Assembly (NCBI RefSeq): GCF_000024425.1 | Contig: NC_013946.1 | Location: forward strand, 1,178,001-1,242,000 | Direction of reading: 5' to 3' | DNA: 64,000 nt | DNA from: Meiothermus ruber DSM 1279 | GTDB lineage: Bacteria > Deinococcota > Deinococci > Deinococcales > Thermaceae | Shown: piece by piece, positions 45,164-53,424 of the stretch | How positions within the stretch are numbered: the stretch's first letter is position 1 | Layout: each line of letters opens with the position of its first letter | Position numbers and translations under genes: made by a program | The notes under the pieces: generated by a model | The model's database searches: none | Told to the model about the DNA's origin: nothing | The model's input: only the letters and a program-made list of their open reading frames with translations

Positions 45164-46927
45164 ATGAGCCAAGCCATCACCGAACTTCCAACCTGGGATC
45201 TGGACGCCTTGTTTCCGGGCTTCGAATCTGAAAAGTTCAGGTCTACCTGGAACCAGGTGGCCGGCCAGTTGCAGGATTTACAGGAGTTCATCGAAAGGCA
45301 CCGCATAGGCCGGGACGATGCCGCCACCGACCGCGCCACCTTCGAGGCCCTGCTGGACAAGCTGAACACCTTCGGCGATACCCTGGGGCCTCTCTTTGCC
45401 TATGTGCTGATGCGGGTGGACACCGATAGCGCCGACGCGGAGGCCCAGGCCAAGCTTTCCGAGCTCGAGCTTCTCCATCTAGAGTTCCAGAAACTGCGCC
45501 CCCGCCTGCAACGCTGGCTGGCTGGCCTCGAGGCCGAAGCGGTGGGCGCCGGCGATTACCGGATTCTCATCGAGGAAGCCAAAGTGCTGGCCCAGCACCT
45601 GATGTCGGAAGCAGAAGAGGTGCTGGCCGCCGAGCTTTCGCTCTCGGGGGGGCGGGCCTGGGTCAAGCTGCACGGCAACCTGACCAGCCAGATTACGGCG
45701 GTGTTGAATGGCGAGGAGCAGCCCATCACGGCGGTGCGCAACCTGGCCATGCACCCCGACGAGGCGGTGCGCAAAGCCGCCTACGAAGCCGAGCTAAAGG
45801 CCTGGAAAGCCAACGAAGTGGCCCTGGCAGCAGCCCTGAACGGCTACAAGGGCGAGGTCTCAACCCTCAACCGCAAGCGCGGCTGGGAAGACGACCTGGC
45901 CCCGGCCCTGTTTGAAAACCGCATTGGCCGCAAGACCCTCGAGGCCCTGCAACAGGCCATGGTGGAGAGCCTGCCCCACTGGCGGCGTTACTTTGCGGCC
46001 AAAGCCAGGGCCCTGGGCAAGGAGCGGCTGGACTGGTGGGATCTGTTCGCCCCCATCGTGCGGCCCGGCCAGACCCCCAAAAAGTGGAGCTGGGAAGAGG
46101 GCCGGCGCTTTATTGTGGAGCACCTGTCGGGCTTCTCGCAGGCCGCTGCCGATCTGGCCGAGCGGGCCTATGCCGAAGGCTGGATGGACGCTCCGCCCCG
46201 CAAGGGCAAGGTGGGCGGGGCCTACTGCACCCCGGTGGGGCAGGGGGCCTCACGCATCCTGCTCAACCACGAGAATAGCTTTGAGTCTATTTCCACCCTG
46301 GCCCACGAGCTGGGCCACGCCTACCACAACTACTGCTTGCGCGAGGTGCCCTATCTGTTGCGCCAGGAGCCCATGACCCTGGCCGAGACGGCCTCCATCA
46401 TGAACGAGACCGTAATCGGGGAGGCCGCGCTTAGGGTGCTGCCGCCCGCCGACCAACTAGGGGTGCTCGAGGGCGGTTTGCAAAGTGCGGCCCAGGTGAT
46501 CGTGGACATTCACTCGCGCTTCCTGTTCGAACAGGCGGTGTTTGCCCGGCGGCGGGCGCGGGAGCTATCGGCCGAGGAGTTTTGTGGCTTGATGCTCGAG
46601 GCCCAGCAGGCCACCTATGGCGAGGCCCTGGCTACCTACCATCCCTACATGTGGGCGGTAAAGGGCCACTACTACGGCTCCAACTTCTATAACTTTCCCT
46701 ATGCCTTTGGGCTTTTGTTTGGGCTGGCCCTCTACCAGCGCTACCGGCAGGAAGGCCCGGGGTTTGTGGCCCGCTACGAGGAGCTGCTGGCCTCGGTGGG
46801 CAGGTACCCCGCCGAGCAACTGGCGGCCCGCTTTGGCTTCGATCTGGAGTCGGTGGCCTTTTGGCGGGAGGGGATGGCCGTGCTGCTGGCCCGCATCGAG
46901 CGTTTCGAGGCGTTGCTAAACCAATGA
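45164..46927 (+). CDS. pepF: Oligoendopeptidase F-like M3 metallopeptidase
   Basis: A 587-residue zinc peptidase. HELGH (H381, E382, H385) is the M3 zinc motif and the downstream ETASIMNE carries the third ligand. The N-terminal helical region and C-terminal half fit PepF. It cuts oligopeptides of about 7-17 residues in the cytoplasm. TATACT (45151-45156) lies 7 bases before the ATG. Confidence 0.95.
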   Translation: MSQAITELPTWDLDALFPGFESEKFRSTWNQVAGQLQDLQEFIERHRIGRDDAATDRATFEALLDKLNTFGDTLGPLFAYVLMRVDTDSADAEAQAKLSELELLHLEFQKLRPRLQRWLAGLEAEAVGAGDYRILIEEAKVLAQHLMSEAEEVLAAELSLSGGRAWVKLHGNLTSQITAVLNGEEQPITAVRNLAMHPDEAVRKAAYEAELKAWKANEVALAAALNGYKGEVSTLNRKRGWEDDLAPALFENRIGRKTLEALQQAMVESLPHWRRYFAAKARALGKERLDWWDLFAPIVRPGQTPKKWSWEEGRRFIVEHLSGFSQAAADLAERAYAEGWMDAPPRKGKVGGAYCTPVGQGASRILLNHENSFESISTLAHELGHAYHNYCLREVPYLLRQEPMTLAETASIMNETVIGEAALRVLPPADQLGVLEGGLQSAAQVIVDIHSRFLFEQAVFARRRARELSAEEFCGLMLEAQQATYGEALATYHPYMWAVKGHYYGSNFYNFPYAFGLLFGLALYQRYRQEGPGFVARYEELLASVGRYPAEQLAARFGFDLESVAFWREGMAVLLARIERFEALLNQ

Positions 46928-46962
46928 TGGAAAACAAAATATAGCAAAATGTAAAACTTATA

Positions 46963-47003
46963 TTGACAAAATATAAAACCTTGGTTTATATTTAGAACCA
47001 AGG
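46963..47003 (+). promoter_or_regulatory. Promoter and overlapping palindromes of the 47013 operon
   Basis: TTGACA (46963-46968), 17-18 base spacer, TTATAT/TATATT (46986-46992). One palindrome, AAATATAAAACC-tt-GGTTTATATTT (46969-46993, one extra A), covers the spacer and -10. A second, CCTTGGTT (46979-46986) with AACCAAGG (46996-47003), surrounds the -10 and reaches the ribosome-binding site. The 30 bases upstream are unusually AT-rich, with repeats of AAAATATA and AAAATGTA. A repressor or activator site is likely. Confidence 0.7.
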
Positions 47004-47012
47004 AGGGCGGTT

Positions 47013-47207
47013 ATGTTTGGAAGCTTCAATCCAGATGAACTCGCAGTGGTCATCGCCGACAAAATCAAGGGCTATCACCGGGAGGCCGAACTGGAGGGAC
47101 AGTTGCCCAAACACGCCCTTCGCCGCCGCATGGCCCGGCTGCTGCGGGCCTGGGCCGAGGCCCTCGAGCCTGCCCAGGGTTCAAAAGGCCGCCTGCGTGA
47201 AGCCTGA
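47013..47207 (+). CDS. Small helical protein of unknown function (operon gene 1)
   Basis: A 64-residue basic, helical protein (MFGSFNPDELAVVIADKIKG, RRRMARLLRAWAEALEP) that I do not recognise. AAGGAGG precedes the ATG, and a strong promoter with two palindromes lies directly upstream, so it is very likely expressed. It is the first of five same-strand genes with spacers of 33 bases or less. It could be the small regulator or adaptor of the operon. Confidence 0.7.
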   Translation: MFGSFNPDELAVVIADKIKGYHREAELEGQLPKHALRRRMARLLRAWAEALEPAQGSKGRLREA

Positions 47208-47240
47208 ATCAAGCCGCAAAACTTTCCCGTGGAGGTTCCC

Positions 47241-47993
47241 ATGACCGAGCAAGCCCGCATCCAGGCCCTGCTAGAAGCAGGCAAAATTACCCAACAAGAA
47301 GCCGATCTGCTGCTTTCGGCCCTCGAGGAGGGCGAGGCGGCGGCCCAGCAAGCCCAGGCGGTGATAGGCGAGCAGTATGCCTCCTCAGGGGCCGCAGGCT
47401 GGCAGCCCGAGGGCCTGCGCTGGGTGCGGCTCAAGCTCACCGCCGGCCAGCTCGAGGCCCGGCTCGACCCAGCCATCGAGCTGCCGGTGCTGGAGGGCCC
47501 GGCTGAGGTGCGAAGGGTGGGGGCTGACCTTGAGATTGTGCCCGAGACGATGAACGCGGGCTTTCTGAACGGCCTGCTGGGCCGCATGGGCAGGCTCGAG
47601 CTGCGCCTTCCGCCGGGCTGGGGCCTGGAGGTGGAAGGTAAGGCGGCCCAGGTGGAGGCCCGGGGGATCGATTTTCTAAAGGGCCGGGTGGCTGTGGGCA
47701 ACGTCGAACTGGAGGCGGTAAAGGGCCTCGACCTCGAGGTCACCGCCGGCAACATCGAGGGTTCCTTGCTGCTGCAGGAAGGTACGCACCAGCTGCGGGT
47801 CTCGATGGGCAACGCCGAGCTAAACCTACTACCCGGCAGCAGCGTGCGGCTTTCGGCCAGCGTGAGCCTGGGGAACCAGGAGATCAGGGGCCTCGAGCGC
47901 AACCCCAATGGGGGTGATCGGCAGATCGGCGAGGGCCGGGCCCGCCTCGAGGTCTCGGTGCGTATGGGCAATCTGGAGATAAAGGCAAGGTAA
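47241..47993 (+). CDS. YvlB/LiaX-like protein with DUF4097-type beta domain (operon gene 2)
   Basis: A 250-residue protein. The first 30 residues hold the helical pair ALLEAGKITQQEADLLLSAL, as in the N-terminus of YvlB/LiaX proteins. The rest is a repetitive beta solenoid (LELRLPPGWGLEVEGKAAQV, VGNVELEAVKGLDLEVTAGN, ending VRMGNLEIKA), the DUF4097 pattern in which each turn carries V-x-x-G-N-x-x-x. LiaX senses cell-envelope antibiotics in enterococci. No signal peptide is seen. GGAGG precedes the ATG. Confidence 0.75.
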   Translation: MTEQARIQALLEAGKITQQEADLLLSALEEGEAAAQQAQAVIGEQYASSGAAGWQPEGLRWVRLKLTAGQLEARLDPAIELPVLEGPAEVRRVGADLEIVPETMNAGFLNGLLGRMGRLELRLPPGWGLEVEGKAAQVEARGIDFLKGRVAVGNVELEAVKGLDLEVTAGNIEGSLLLQEGTHQLRVSMGNAELNLLPGSSVRLSASVSLGNQEIRGLERNPNGGDRQIGEGRARLEVSVRMGNLEIKAR

Positions 47994-48014
47994 GCCCCTG
48001 GAGAGGAGCCGCAT

Positions 48015-48446
48015 ATGCAAGACAAGAAACGCATAATGGACATGGTCAAGGAAGGCAGAATTACCGCCGAGGAGGCCATTCGCCTGCTGGAAGCGATGGA
48101 CTCGAGCGCGTCCAAAACCGCGTCCTCGGGCTACGCTGCGGTGGTGGCCCCCCCACCCCCCAAAGGCCTCGCCAAGATGATCCGTATCGTGGTGGACGGC
48201 GAAGACGTCAAGGTTAAGGTCAACATTCCGGCGGCCCTTGCCAAGTTTGCCGCCAACTTCATCCCCCCCGAGGCCAAGCAGCAGCTAAGCGCCCAGGGCA
48301 TTGATATTGCCGGCATCCTGGACATGCTCAAAGGTGAGCTGCCCGAAGGGCGCTTGCTGGATGTGGAAATCAGCGATGTGGGCAAGGTGGGCGACGGAGA
48401 AGTCAGGATGACCGGCCCCATGCGGGTCTTGATTGAGGTGGTCTGA
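48015..48446 (+). CDS. SHOCT-like/YvlB N-domain protein (operon gene 3)
   Basis: A 143-residue protein. Residues 7-28 repeat the same helical pair, DMVKEGRITAEEAIRLLEAM. A linker with a run of prolines (VAPPPPKG) leads to a second domain (LAKMIRIVVDGEDVKVKVNI ... RLLDVEISDVGKVGDGEVRM) resembling the C-terminal part of YvlB-like and SHOCT-associated proteins. GAGAGGAG precedes the ATG. Function unknown; by context it works with the neighbouring DUF4097 protein. Confidence 0.7.
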   Translation: MQDKKRIMDMVKEGRITAEEAIRLLEAMDSSASKTASSGYAAVVAPPPPKGLAKMIRIVVDGEDVKVKVNIPAALAKFAANFIPPEAKQQLSAQGIDIAGILDMLKGELPEGRLLDVEISDVGKVGDGEVRMTGPMRVLIEVV

Positions 48447-48464
48447 AGCACCAAGAGGCATACA

Positions 48465-48800
48465 ATGACCGCAGTGTCTAAGGTAACCATTTCACCCGAC
48501 TGGCGCTCGAGGTTGCACCTCATCCGCCCGCGGTTTGTGTATCTATGGGTGCGGCTGTGGGCGCTTCCCATCCCCATTGTCCTGTTCGCGCCGCTGGTGA
48601 TGCTCGAGTTTTTCCTGATGCTAGGCACCCGTATCCTGCGCAAAGCCAAAGCCCCAGACCCCCAGATCGTGGCCTTGCGCGGCCAGATCTGGGAACTGCG
48701 CAGGATGCCGCCCTTTGTTCTGCTGGAGGCGGAGGTGCGACCCAGGGCCTTTGATGCCAGAGCCCCTCAGCAGGTCTATGTCAAGATGGGCCTTTGGTAA
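48465..48800 (+). CDS. Small membrane protein (operon gene 4)
   Basis: A 111-residue protein with a basic start, one or two hydrophobic segments (VRLWALPIPIVLFAPLVMLE, EFFLMLGTRIL, about 28-56) and a basic cytoplasmic tail. I do not recognise it. Its position between two proteins that share the helical motif makes it a candidate membrane anchor or sensor of the operon. It starts 18 bases after gene 3. Confidence 0.68.
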   Translation: MTAVSKVTISPDWRSRLHLIRPRFVYLWVRLWALPIPIVLFAPLVMLEFFLMLGTRILRKAKAPDPQIVALRGQIWELRRMPPFVLLEAEVRPRAFDARAPQQVYVKMGLW

Positions 48801-48818
48801 ATCCCACCTGGAGTCCTC

Positions 48819-49214
48819 ATGAGACCTTTCCCCATGCCTACCCAGTGCCCGGTAGAAGGCTGCCACGGGCACCTGCACGTGACCGGGCTGGTCTGCCCGG
48901 TGTGTCGCACCGAGATTCGGGGCGAGTTCCAGCCCAACGAGTTTGCCCTGCTGCCGCCCGAGCACCTCGAGTTTTTGCGCCTGTACATCAAGGTGCGGGG
49001 CAACCTCAAGGAAGTGGAACGCATTCTGGGGCTTTCCTACCCCACTATCCGGGCCCGCTTCGAGGCCCTGCTCAGGGTGCTGGGCTACGAGTACCAGGAA
49101 GTACCCGAGGGCCCCAGCCCCCAGGAGAAGGAGGCCATCCTTGATGCTCTGGAAAAAGGCCAGATCAGCGCCGCCGAGGCGGCTGAGCAGTTAAGGGCTC
49201 TAAAAAGGCGCTAA
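48819..49214 (+). CDS. DUF2089-type zinc-ribbon/HTH protein (operon gene 5)
   Basis: A 131-residue protein. A zinc ribbon (CPVEGCHG and CPVCRTEI) is followed by an HTH-like core (LEFLRLYIKVRGNLKEVERI, LSYPTIRARFEALLRVLGYE), the DUF2089 pattern of a putative transcription regulator. The C-terminus is a third copy of the helical pair, DALEKGQISAAEAAEQLRAL. It is likely the operon's regulator. Start: ATG at 48819 (TGGAG upstream) or ATG at 48834. Its end overlaps the convergent enoyl-CoA hydratase by 4 bases. Confidence 0.78.
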   Translation: MRPFPMPTQCPVEGCHGHLHVTGLVCPVCRTEIRGEFQPNEFALLPPEHLEFLRLYIKVRGNLKEVERILGLSYPTIRARFEALLRVLGYEYQEVPEGPSPQEKEAILDALEKGQISAAEAAEQLRALKRR

Positions 49215-49975
49215 AAACGGGGTGGGCGCTTCTCGAAGAAAGCGGCGATGCCCTCGGCCAGGTCGCCGGTCTCGCGCACCCAGGCGTTGGCGATGGCGGC
49301 CAGTCGGAAGCCGTCCTCGAGGCCCATGCCGGGCAGGGCGTGGAGCAGCTCTTTGGTCAGCTTGAGCGAGGTCGGGGCGTTGGCGCTCACTTCCTGCGCC
49401 AGGGCCAGGGCTTCGTCCAGCACCTGCTCGGGCGGCACCACCCGGTTGACCAGGCCCATCCGGTAGGCTTCCTGGGCTGGGATGAGCTTACCGGTTAGGA
49501 GCAGCTCCTTGGCGTGCTTCTCCCCCACGTTGCGCACCAGGATCACCCCCACCAGCGCGGCCACAAAACCGATCTTCACCTCGGTGTAGCCCAACTGGGC
49601 CTGCTCGCTCATGATGGCGAGGTCGCAGGCCGTGGCCAGCCCGGCCCCGCCGGCCACTGCCGGGCCGTTGATGGCGGCGATGGTGGGTTTGGGGAAGGTG
49701 TAGACCCGGTGAAACAGGCGCATCAGCTCGAGGGAGTGGGCGTAGTTGGCCTCGGCCCCCGCGGTGGTTACGTTTTTGAGGAACTCCAGATCGGCCCCGG
49801 CGCTAAAGGCCGGGCCCGCGCCGCTGAGCACCACGGCCCGGATGGCTGGGTCCTGCGCGGCGGCCTCGAGGGCGGCCAGCAGCTCTTGCACCAGGGCAGG
49901 GGAGAGCGGGTTGCGCCGCTGGGGGTCGTTGAGGGTGAGGAGCCGGATATTTTGATGGTCGGCTGCGATGATCAT
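49211..49975 (-). CDS. Enoyl-CoA hydratase/isomerase family protein
   Basis: A 254-residue crotonase-fold protein. SGAGPAFSAGADLEFLKN and AINGPAVAGGAGLATACDLA are the two oxyanion-hole motifs; FVAALVGVILVR replaces the usual catalytic GxxPExG-type segment, where the glutamate of true hydratases is expected, so isomerase, dehalogenase-like or other crotonase chemistry is possible. Single gene on its strand. TAGCAT lies 9 bases before the ATG. Confidence 0.82.
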   Translation of the reverse strand: MIIAADHQNIRLLTLNDPQRRNPLSPALVQELLAALEAAAQDPAIRAVVLSGAGPAFSAGADLEFLKNVTTAGAEANYAHSLELMRLFHRVYTFPKPTIAAINGPAVAGGAGLATACDLAIMSEQAQLGYTEVKIGFVAALVGVILVRNVGEKHAKELLLTGKLIPAQEAYRMGLVNRVVPPEQVLDEALALAQEVSANAPTSLKLTKELLHALPGMGLEDGFRLAAIANAWVRETGDLAEGIAAFFEKRPPRF

Positions 49976-50019
49976 GGTGCCCTTATGCTATCGCTTGTAC
50001 GGGCTTGTCTTGTAAAGCG

Positions 50020-50049
50020 TTGCCGCTTGACCTGCTTTTTGTGTACACT
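50020..50049 (+). promoter_or_regulatory. infC promoter
   Basis: TTGCCG (50020-50025), an 18-base spacer and TACACT (50044-50049), giving a leader of about 47 bases. Confidence 0.65.
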
Positions 50050-50102
50050 CGAGGCAGTAGGCAACTCAGCTTAGTCGGTTTGTTGCTTGCGGAGGTGAAG
50101 TT

Positions 50103-50660
50103 ATAACCAGAGACGTTCCAGTAAATGAGCGGATTCGGGTGCGTCAGGTTCGCCTGATTGACGAAAACGGCACGCAGGTGGGGGTGGTGGACACCCGCGA
50201 TGCCCTGCGCATGGCTAAAGAGCGCGAGTACGATTTGGTCTTGGTCTCGCCCAACTCGGTTCCACCGGTGGCGCGGCTGCTCGACTACGGCAAGTGGCGC
50301 TACGAGCAGCAGCAGGCCGAGAAGGAAGCTCGCAAAAAGGCCAAGCGCACCGAGCTCAAGAGCATGAAGCTGCGCCCCAAAATTGAAACCCACGACTACA
50401 ACACCAAACTCAGCCACATTCGACGCTTCCTCGAGGAGGGGCACAAGGTGAAGGTGACCATCATGTTCCGTGGGCGTGAGATGGCCCACCAGGAACTGGG
50501 CTACAAGCTCCTCGAGCGCGTCGCTAAAGACCTGGAAGGCGTGGGTTTTGTGGAGATGCGCCCGGAGATGCTGGGGCGGGATATGAACATGGTCATGGCC
50601 CCTGGTTCCAAACCGTCGGCTCCGGTGGCGCCTTCCGGCTCGTCTACCAATTCTGCATAG
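50103..50660 (+). CDS. infC: Translation initiation factor IF-3, probable AUA start
   Basis: A 185-residue IF-3 that prevents early subunit joining and discriminates start codons. GGAGGTG (50091-50097) points to the codon ATA at 50103, giving (M)TRDVPVNERIRVRQVRLIDE, the usual IF-3 N-terminus (compare ISKDxxVNExIR in Bacillus). No ATG, GTG or TTG exists between this site and GTG at 50139, which would cut off the conserved VNERIR. A rare start codon fits the known autoregulation of infC (AUU in E. coli). rpmI and rplT do not follow; uvrD does. Confidence 0.88.
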   Translation: MTRDVPVNERIRVRQVRLIDENGTQVGVVDTRDALRMAKEREYDLVLVSPNSVPPVARLLDYGKWRYEQQQAEKEARKKAKRTELKSMKLRPKIETHDYNTKLSHIRRFLEEGHKVKVTIMFRGREMAHQELGYKLLERVAKDLEGVGFVEMRPEMLGRDMNMVMAPGSKPSAPVAPSGSSTNSA

Positions 50661-50814
50661 GAACCCTGCGGGCCTGACCGGGCCCTGCAGCGCTTGGTGT
50701 ACCCTGCTTGGGGCTGTGCCCTGGGTGGGGTGCGCTGCTTGATGCCTCGAGGGCGCACTGGATGAGGGGTTGGAACCCCTCGAGGCGGGCGAGGTGATAG
50801 ACTTCTAAAGCCTT

Positions 50815-52935
50815 ATGTCCGACCTCCTTTCCTCCCTCAACCCCTCCCAACAGGAGGCCGTTTTGCACTTTGAAGGCCCGGCCCTGGTGGTGGCGGGGGC
50901 CGGTTCTGGCAAGACCCGCACGGTGGTACACCGCATCGCCTACCTGTTGCGTGAGCGCCGCGTATACCCGGCTGAGATATTGGCCGTAACCTTCACTAAC
51001 AAAGCAGCTGGCGAGATGAAGGAGCGGCTGGAGAAGATGGTGGGGCGCCCCGCCCGGGATCTCTGGGTCTCCACCTTTCACGCGGCAGCGGTGCGAATTT
51101 TGCGCACCTACGGTGAGTACGTGGGGCTTAGGCCGGGCTTTGTGATTTACGATGAAGACGATCAAAACACCCTGTTGAAGGAGGTTTTGAAAGAGCTCGA
51201 GCTCGAGGCCAAGCCAGGCCCCTTCCGGGCTATGATCGACCGCATCAAGAACCGGGGGGCCGGCCTGGCGGAGTATATGCGCGAGGCCCCCGACTTTATC
51301 GGCGGCGTGCCCAAGGATGCGGCCGCCGAGGTTTACCGCAAGTACCAGAGTGGGCTGCGAATGCAAGGAGCCCTGGACTTCAACGACCTGCTGCTGCTAA
51401 CCATCGAGCTGTTTGAACAGCACCCCGAGGTTTTGCACAAGGTGCAGCAGCGGGCCCGTTTTATTCATGTGGATGAGTACCAGGACACCAATCCGGTGCA
51501 GTACAAACTCACCCGCCTGCTGGCTGGTGAACGACCCAACCTGATGGTGGTAGGCGACCCCGACCAGAGCATTTATGGTTTCCGAAGCGCCGATATCAAC
51601 AACATCCTCGACTTCACCAAAGACTATCCAGGAGCCAGGGTGATTCGCCTGGAGGAAAACTACCGCTCGAGCAGCAGTATTCTCCGGGTGGCCAACGCGG
51701 TCATCGAGAAAAACGCCCTGCGCCTGGAAAAAGTGCTGCGCCCGACCAGGCCGGGGGGTGAGCCGGTGCGCCTGTACCGCGCCCCCAACGCCCGCGAAGA
51801 GGCCGCTTTTGTGGCCCGGGAAATTGTGAAGCTGGGGAATTTTCAGCAAATTGCGGTGCTTTACCGAACCAATGCCCAGTCCCGCCTGCTGGAAGAGCAC
51901 CTGCGGCGGGCCAACGTTCCGGTGCGGCTGGTGGGGGCGGTGGGGTTTTTTGAGCGGCGGGAGATCAAAGACCTGCTGGCCTACGGGCGCGTGGCGGTGA
52001 ACCCGGCCGACTCGATCAACCTGCGCCGCATCGTCAATACGCCACCCCGCGGCATTGGGGCGACCACGGTATCCAGGCTGGTTGAACACGCCCAGAAGAC
52101 CGGCACCACGGTTTTTGAGGCTTTTCGTGTGGCCGAGCAGGTGATTAGCCGTCCCCAGCAGGTACAGGCCTTTGTGCGCCTGCTGGACGAACTGATAGAG
52201 GCTGCTTTTGAGTCTGGCCCTACGGCTTTTTTCCAGCGGGTGCTGGAACAGACGGGCTTTCGCGAGGCCCTGAAGCAGGAGCCGGACGGTGAAGACCGCC
52301 TGCAAAACGTGGAAGAGCTTTTACGGGCCGCGCAAGACTGGGAAGAAGAGGAGGGTGGTAGTCTTTCGGACTTCCTCGACTCGGTGGCCCTTACCGCCAA
52401 GGCCGAGGAGCCCCAGGGCGATGCCCCGGCAGAAGCCGTTACCCTCATGACCTTGCACAACGCCAAGGGCCTCGAGTTTCCCACGGTATTTTTGGTGGGC
52501 CTGGAAGAAAACCTGCTGCCCCACCGCAACAGCCTGCATCGGCTGGAAGACCTGGAGGAAGAAAGGCGCCTGTTTTACGTGGGTATCACCCGGGCCCAGG
52601 AACGGCTTTACCTGTCTTATGCCGAAGAACGGGAGACCTACGGCAAGCGCGAGTATACCCGCCCAAGCCGCTTTCTGGAGGATATCCCCCAAGACCTGCT
52701 CAAGGAGGTGGGGGCCTTTGGCGATAGCGAGGTGCGGGTGCTCCCACAGGCCCGCCCCGAACCCAAGCCCAGAACCCAGCTAGCCGAGTTTAAGGGTGGA
52801 GAAAAAGTCAGACACCCCAAGTTTGGCAGCGGGACGGTGGTGGCCGCAATGGGTGGAGAGGTTACGGTGATGTTTCCTGGGGTGGGTTTGAAGCGGCTGG
52901 CGGTCAAGTTTGCCGGCCTCGAGCGGCTCGAGTGA
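50815..52935 (+). CDS. pcrA: ATP-dependent DNA helicase UvrD/PcrA
   Basis: A 706-residue SF1A helicase moving 3' to 5', acting in excision repair and replication restart. Walker A is GAGSGKT (28-34), TFTNKAAGEMKERL is motif Ia, VDEYQDTNPVQ is motif II, GDPDQSIYGFR motif III, TLHNAKGLEFPTVFL motif V and YVGITRAQERLYL motif VI. The C-terminal tail with GEKVRHPKFGSGTVV is the RNA-polymerase-binding Tudor-like domain of PcrA/UvrD. Length is typical. Confidence 0.96.
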   Translation: MSDLLSSLNPSQQEAVLHFEGPALVVAGAGSGKTRTVVHRIAYLLRERRVYPAEILAVTFTNKAAGEMKERLEKMVGRPARDLWVSTFHAAAVRILRTYGEYVGLRPGFVIYDEDDQNTLLKEVLKELELEAKPGPFRAMIDRIKNRGAGLAEYMREAPDFIGGVPKDAAAEVYRKYQSGLRMQGALDFNDLLLLTIELFEQHPEVLHKVQQRARFIHVDEYQDTNPVQYKLTRLLAGERPNLMVVGDPDQSIYGFRSADINNILDFTKDYPGARVIRLEENYRSSSSILRVANAVIEKNALRLEKVLRPTRPGGEPVRLYRAPNAREEAAFVAREIVKLGNFQQIAVLYRTNAQSRLLEEHLRRANVPVRLVGAVGFFERREIKDLLAYGRVAVNPADSINLRRIVNTPPRGIGATTVSRLVEHAQKTGTTVFEAFRVAEQVISRPQQVQAFVRLLDELIEAAFESGPTAFFQRVLEQTGFREALKQEPDGEDRLQNVEELLRAAQDWEEEEGGSLSDFLDSVALTAKAEEPQGDAPAEAVTLMTLHNAKGLEFPTVFLVGLEENLLPHRNSLHRLEDLEEERRLFYVGITRAQERLYLSYAEERETYGKREYTRPSRFLEDIPQDLLKEVGAFGDSEVRVLPQARPEPKPRTQLAEFKGGEKVRHPKFGSGTVVAAMGGEVTVMFPGVGLKRLAVKFAGLERLE

Positions 52936-52991
52936 TTAAGCTGGTTAGGGCTTCCTTGCACAGGTGGCATCTGGCGGAGTAGGGTAGGGGC

Positions 52992-53387
52992 ATGGTCAGC
53001 TTGATTCGCCGCCTTGGGGTGGTGCTGGTCCTGGTGTCGGGCCTGGCGCTGGCTGGGGGGGCCGACCTTGGCTTTTCTGTGCGCAACGGCCCAAACGGCA
53101 ATTTCATGGGGCATCTGGGGCTTTACCTGAGCGGCGAAGCGGTCTATGTGCTGCCGGTTTCTTTGTTGGTGCGGCCTTATCTGGCCGGCGGATTGGCGCT
53201 GGGCATTACCGGCTACACCGCGCAAAACGAGCTGCGGCTGCGCCTGGGGGAGCGCTTCTATGCCATATTCTCTGCGGGGGTGCAGTTTCCCGATCGGGGC
53301 TACCGTCCCTACCTCGAGGTCAGCCAGATTGTGGGCTCGGAGAGCTTTCAGCGCTTTACGGTGGGCTTCATTGTGCAAGACTTTTGA
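52992..53387 (+). CDS. Small exported protein of unknown function
   Basis: A 131-residue protein with a signal peptide (LGVVLVLVSGLALAGGA) followed by short amphipathic strands (LGFSVRNGPNG, LRLRLGERFYAIFSAGVQF, RPYLEVSQIVG, FQRFTVGFIVQDF). The strand pattern and terminal aromatic residue suggest a small outer-membrane or periplasmic beta protein. TAGGGT (52980-52985) lies 6 bases before the ATG, supporting the start. Confidence 0.65.
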   Translation: MVSLIRRLGVVLVLVSGLALAGGADLGFSVRNGPNGNFMGHLGLYLSGEAVYVLPVSLLVRPYLAGGLALGITGYTAQNELRLRLGERFYAIFSAGVQFPDRGYRPYLEVSQIVGSESFQRFTVGFIVQDF

Positions 53388-53424
53388 GGCTGGATGGGCT
53401 GGGGGCGTTGTAGATTAGGGGGCG

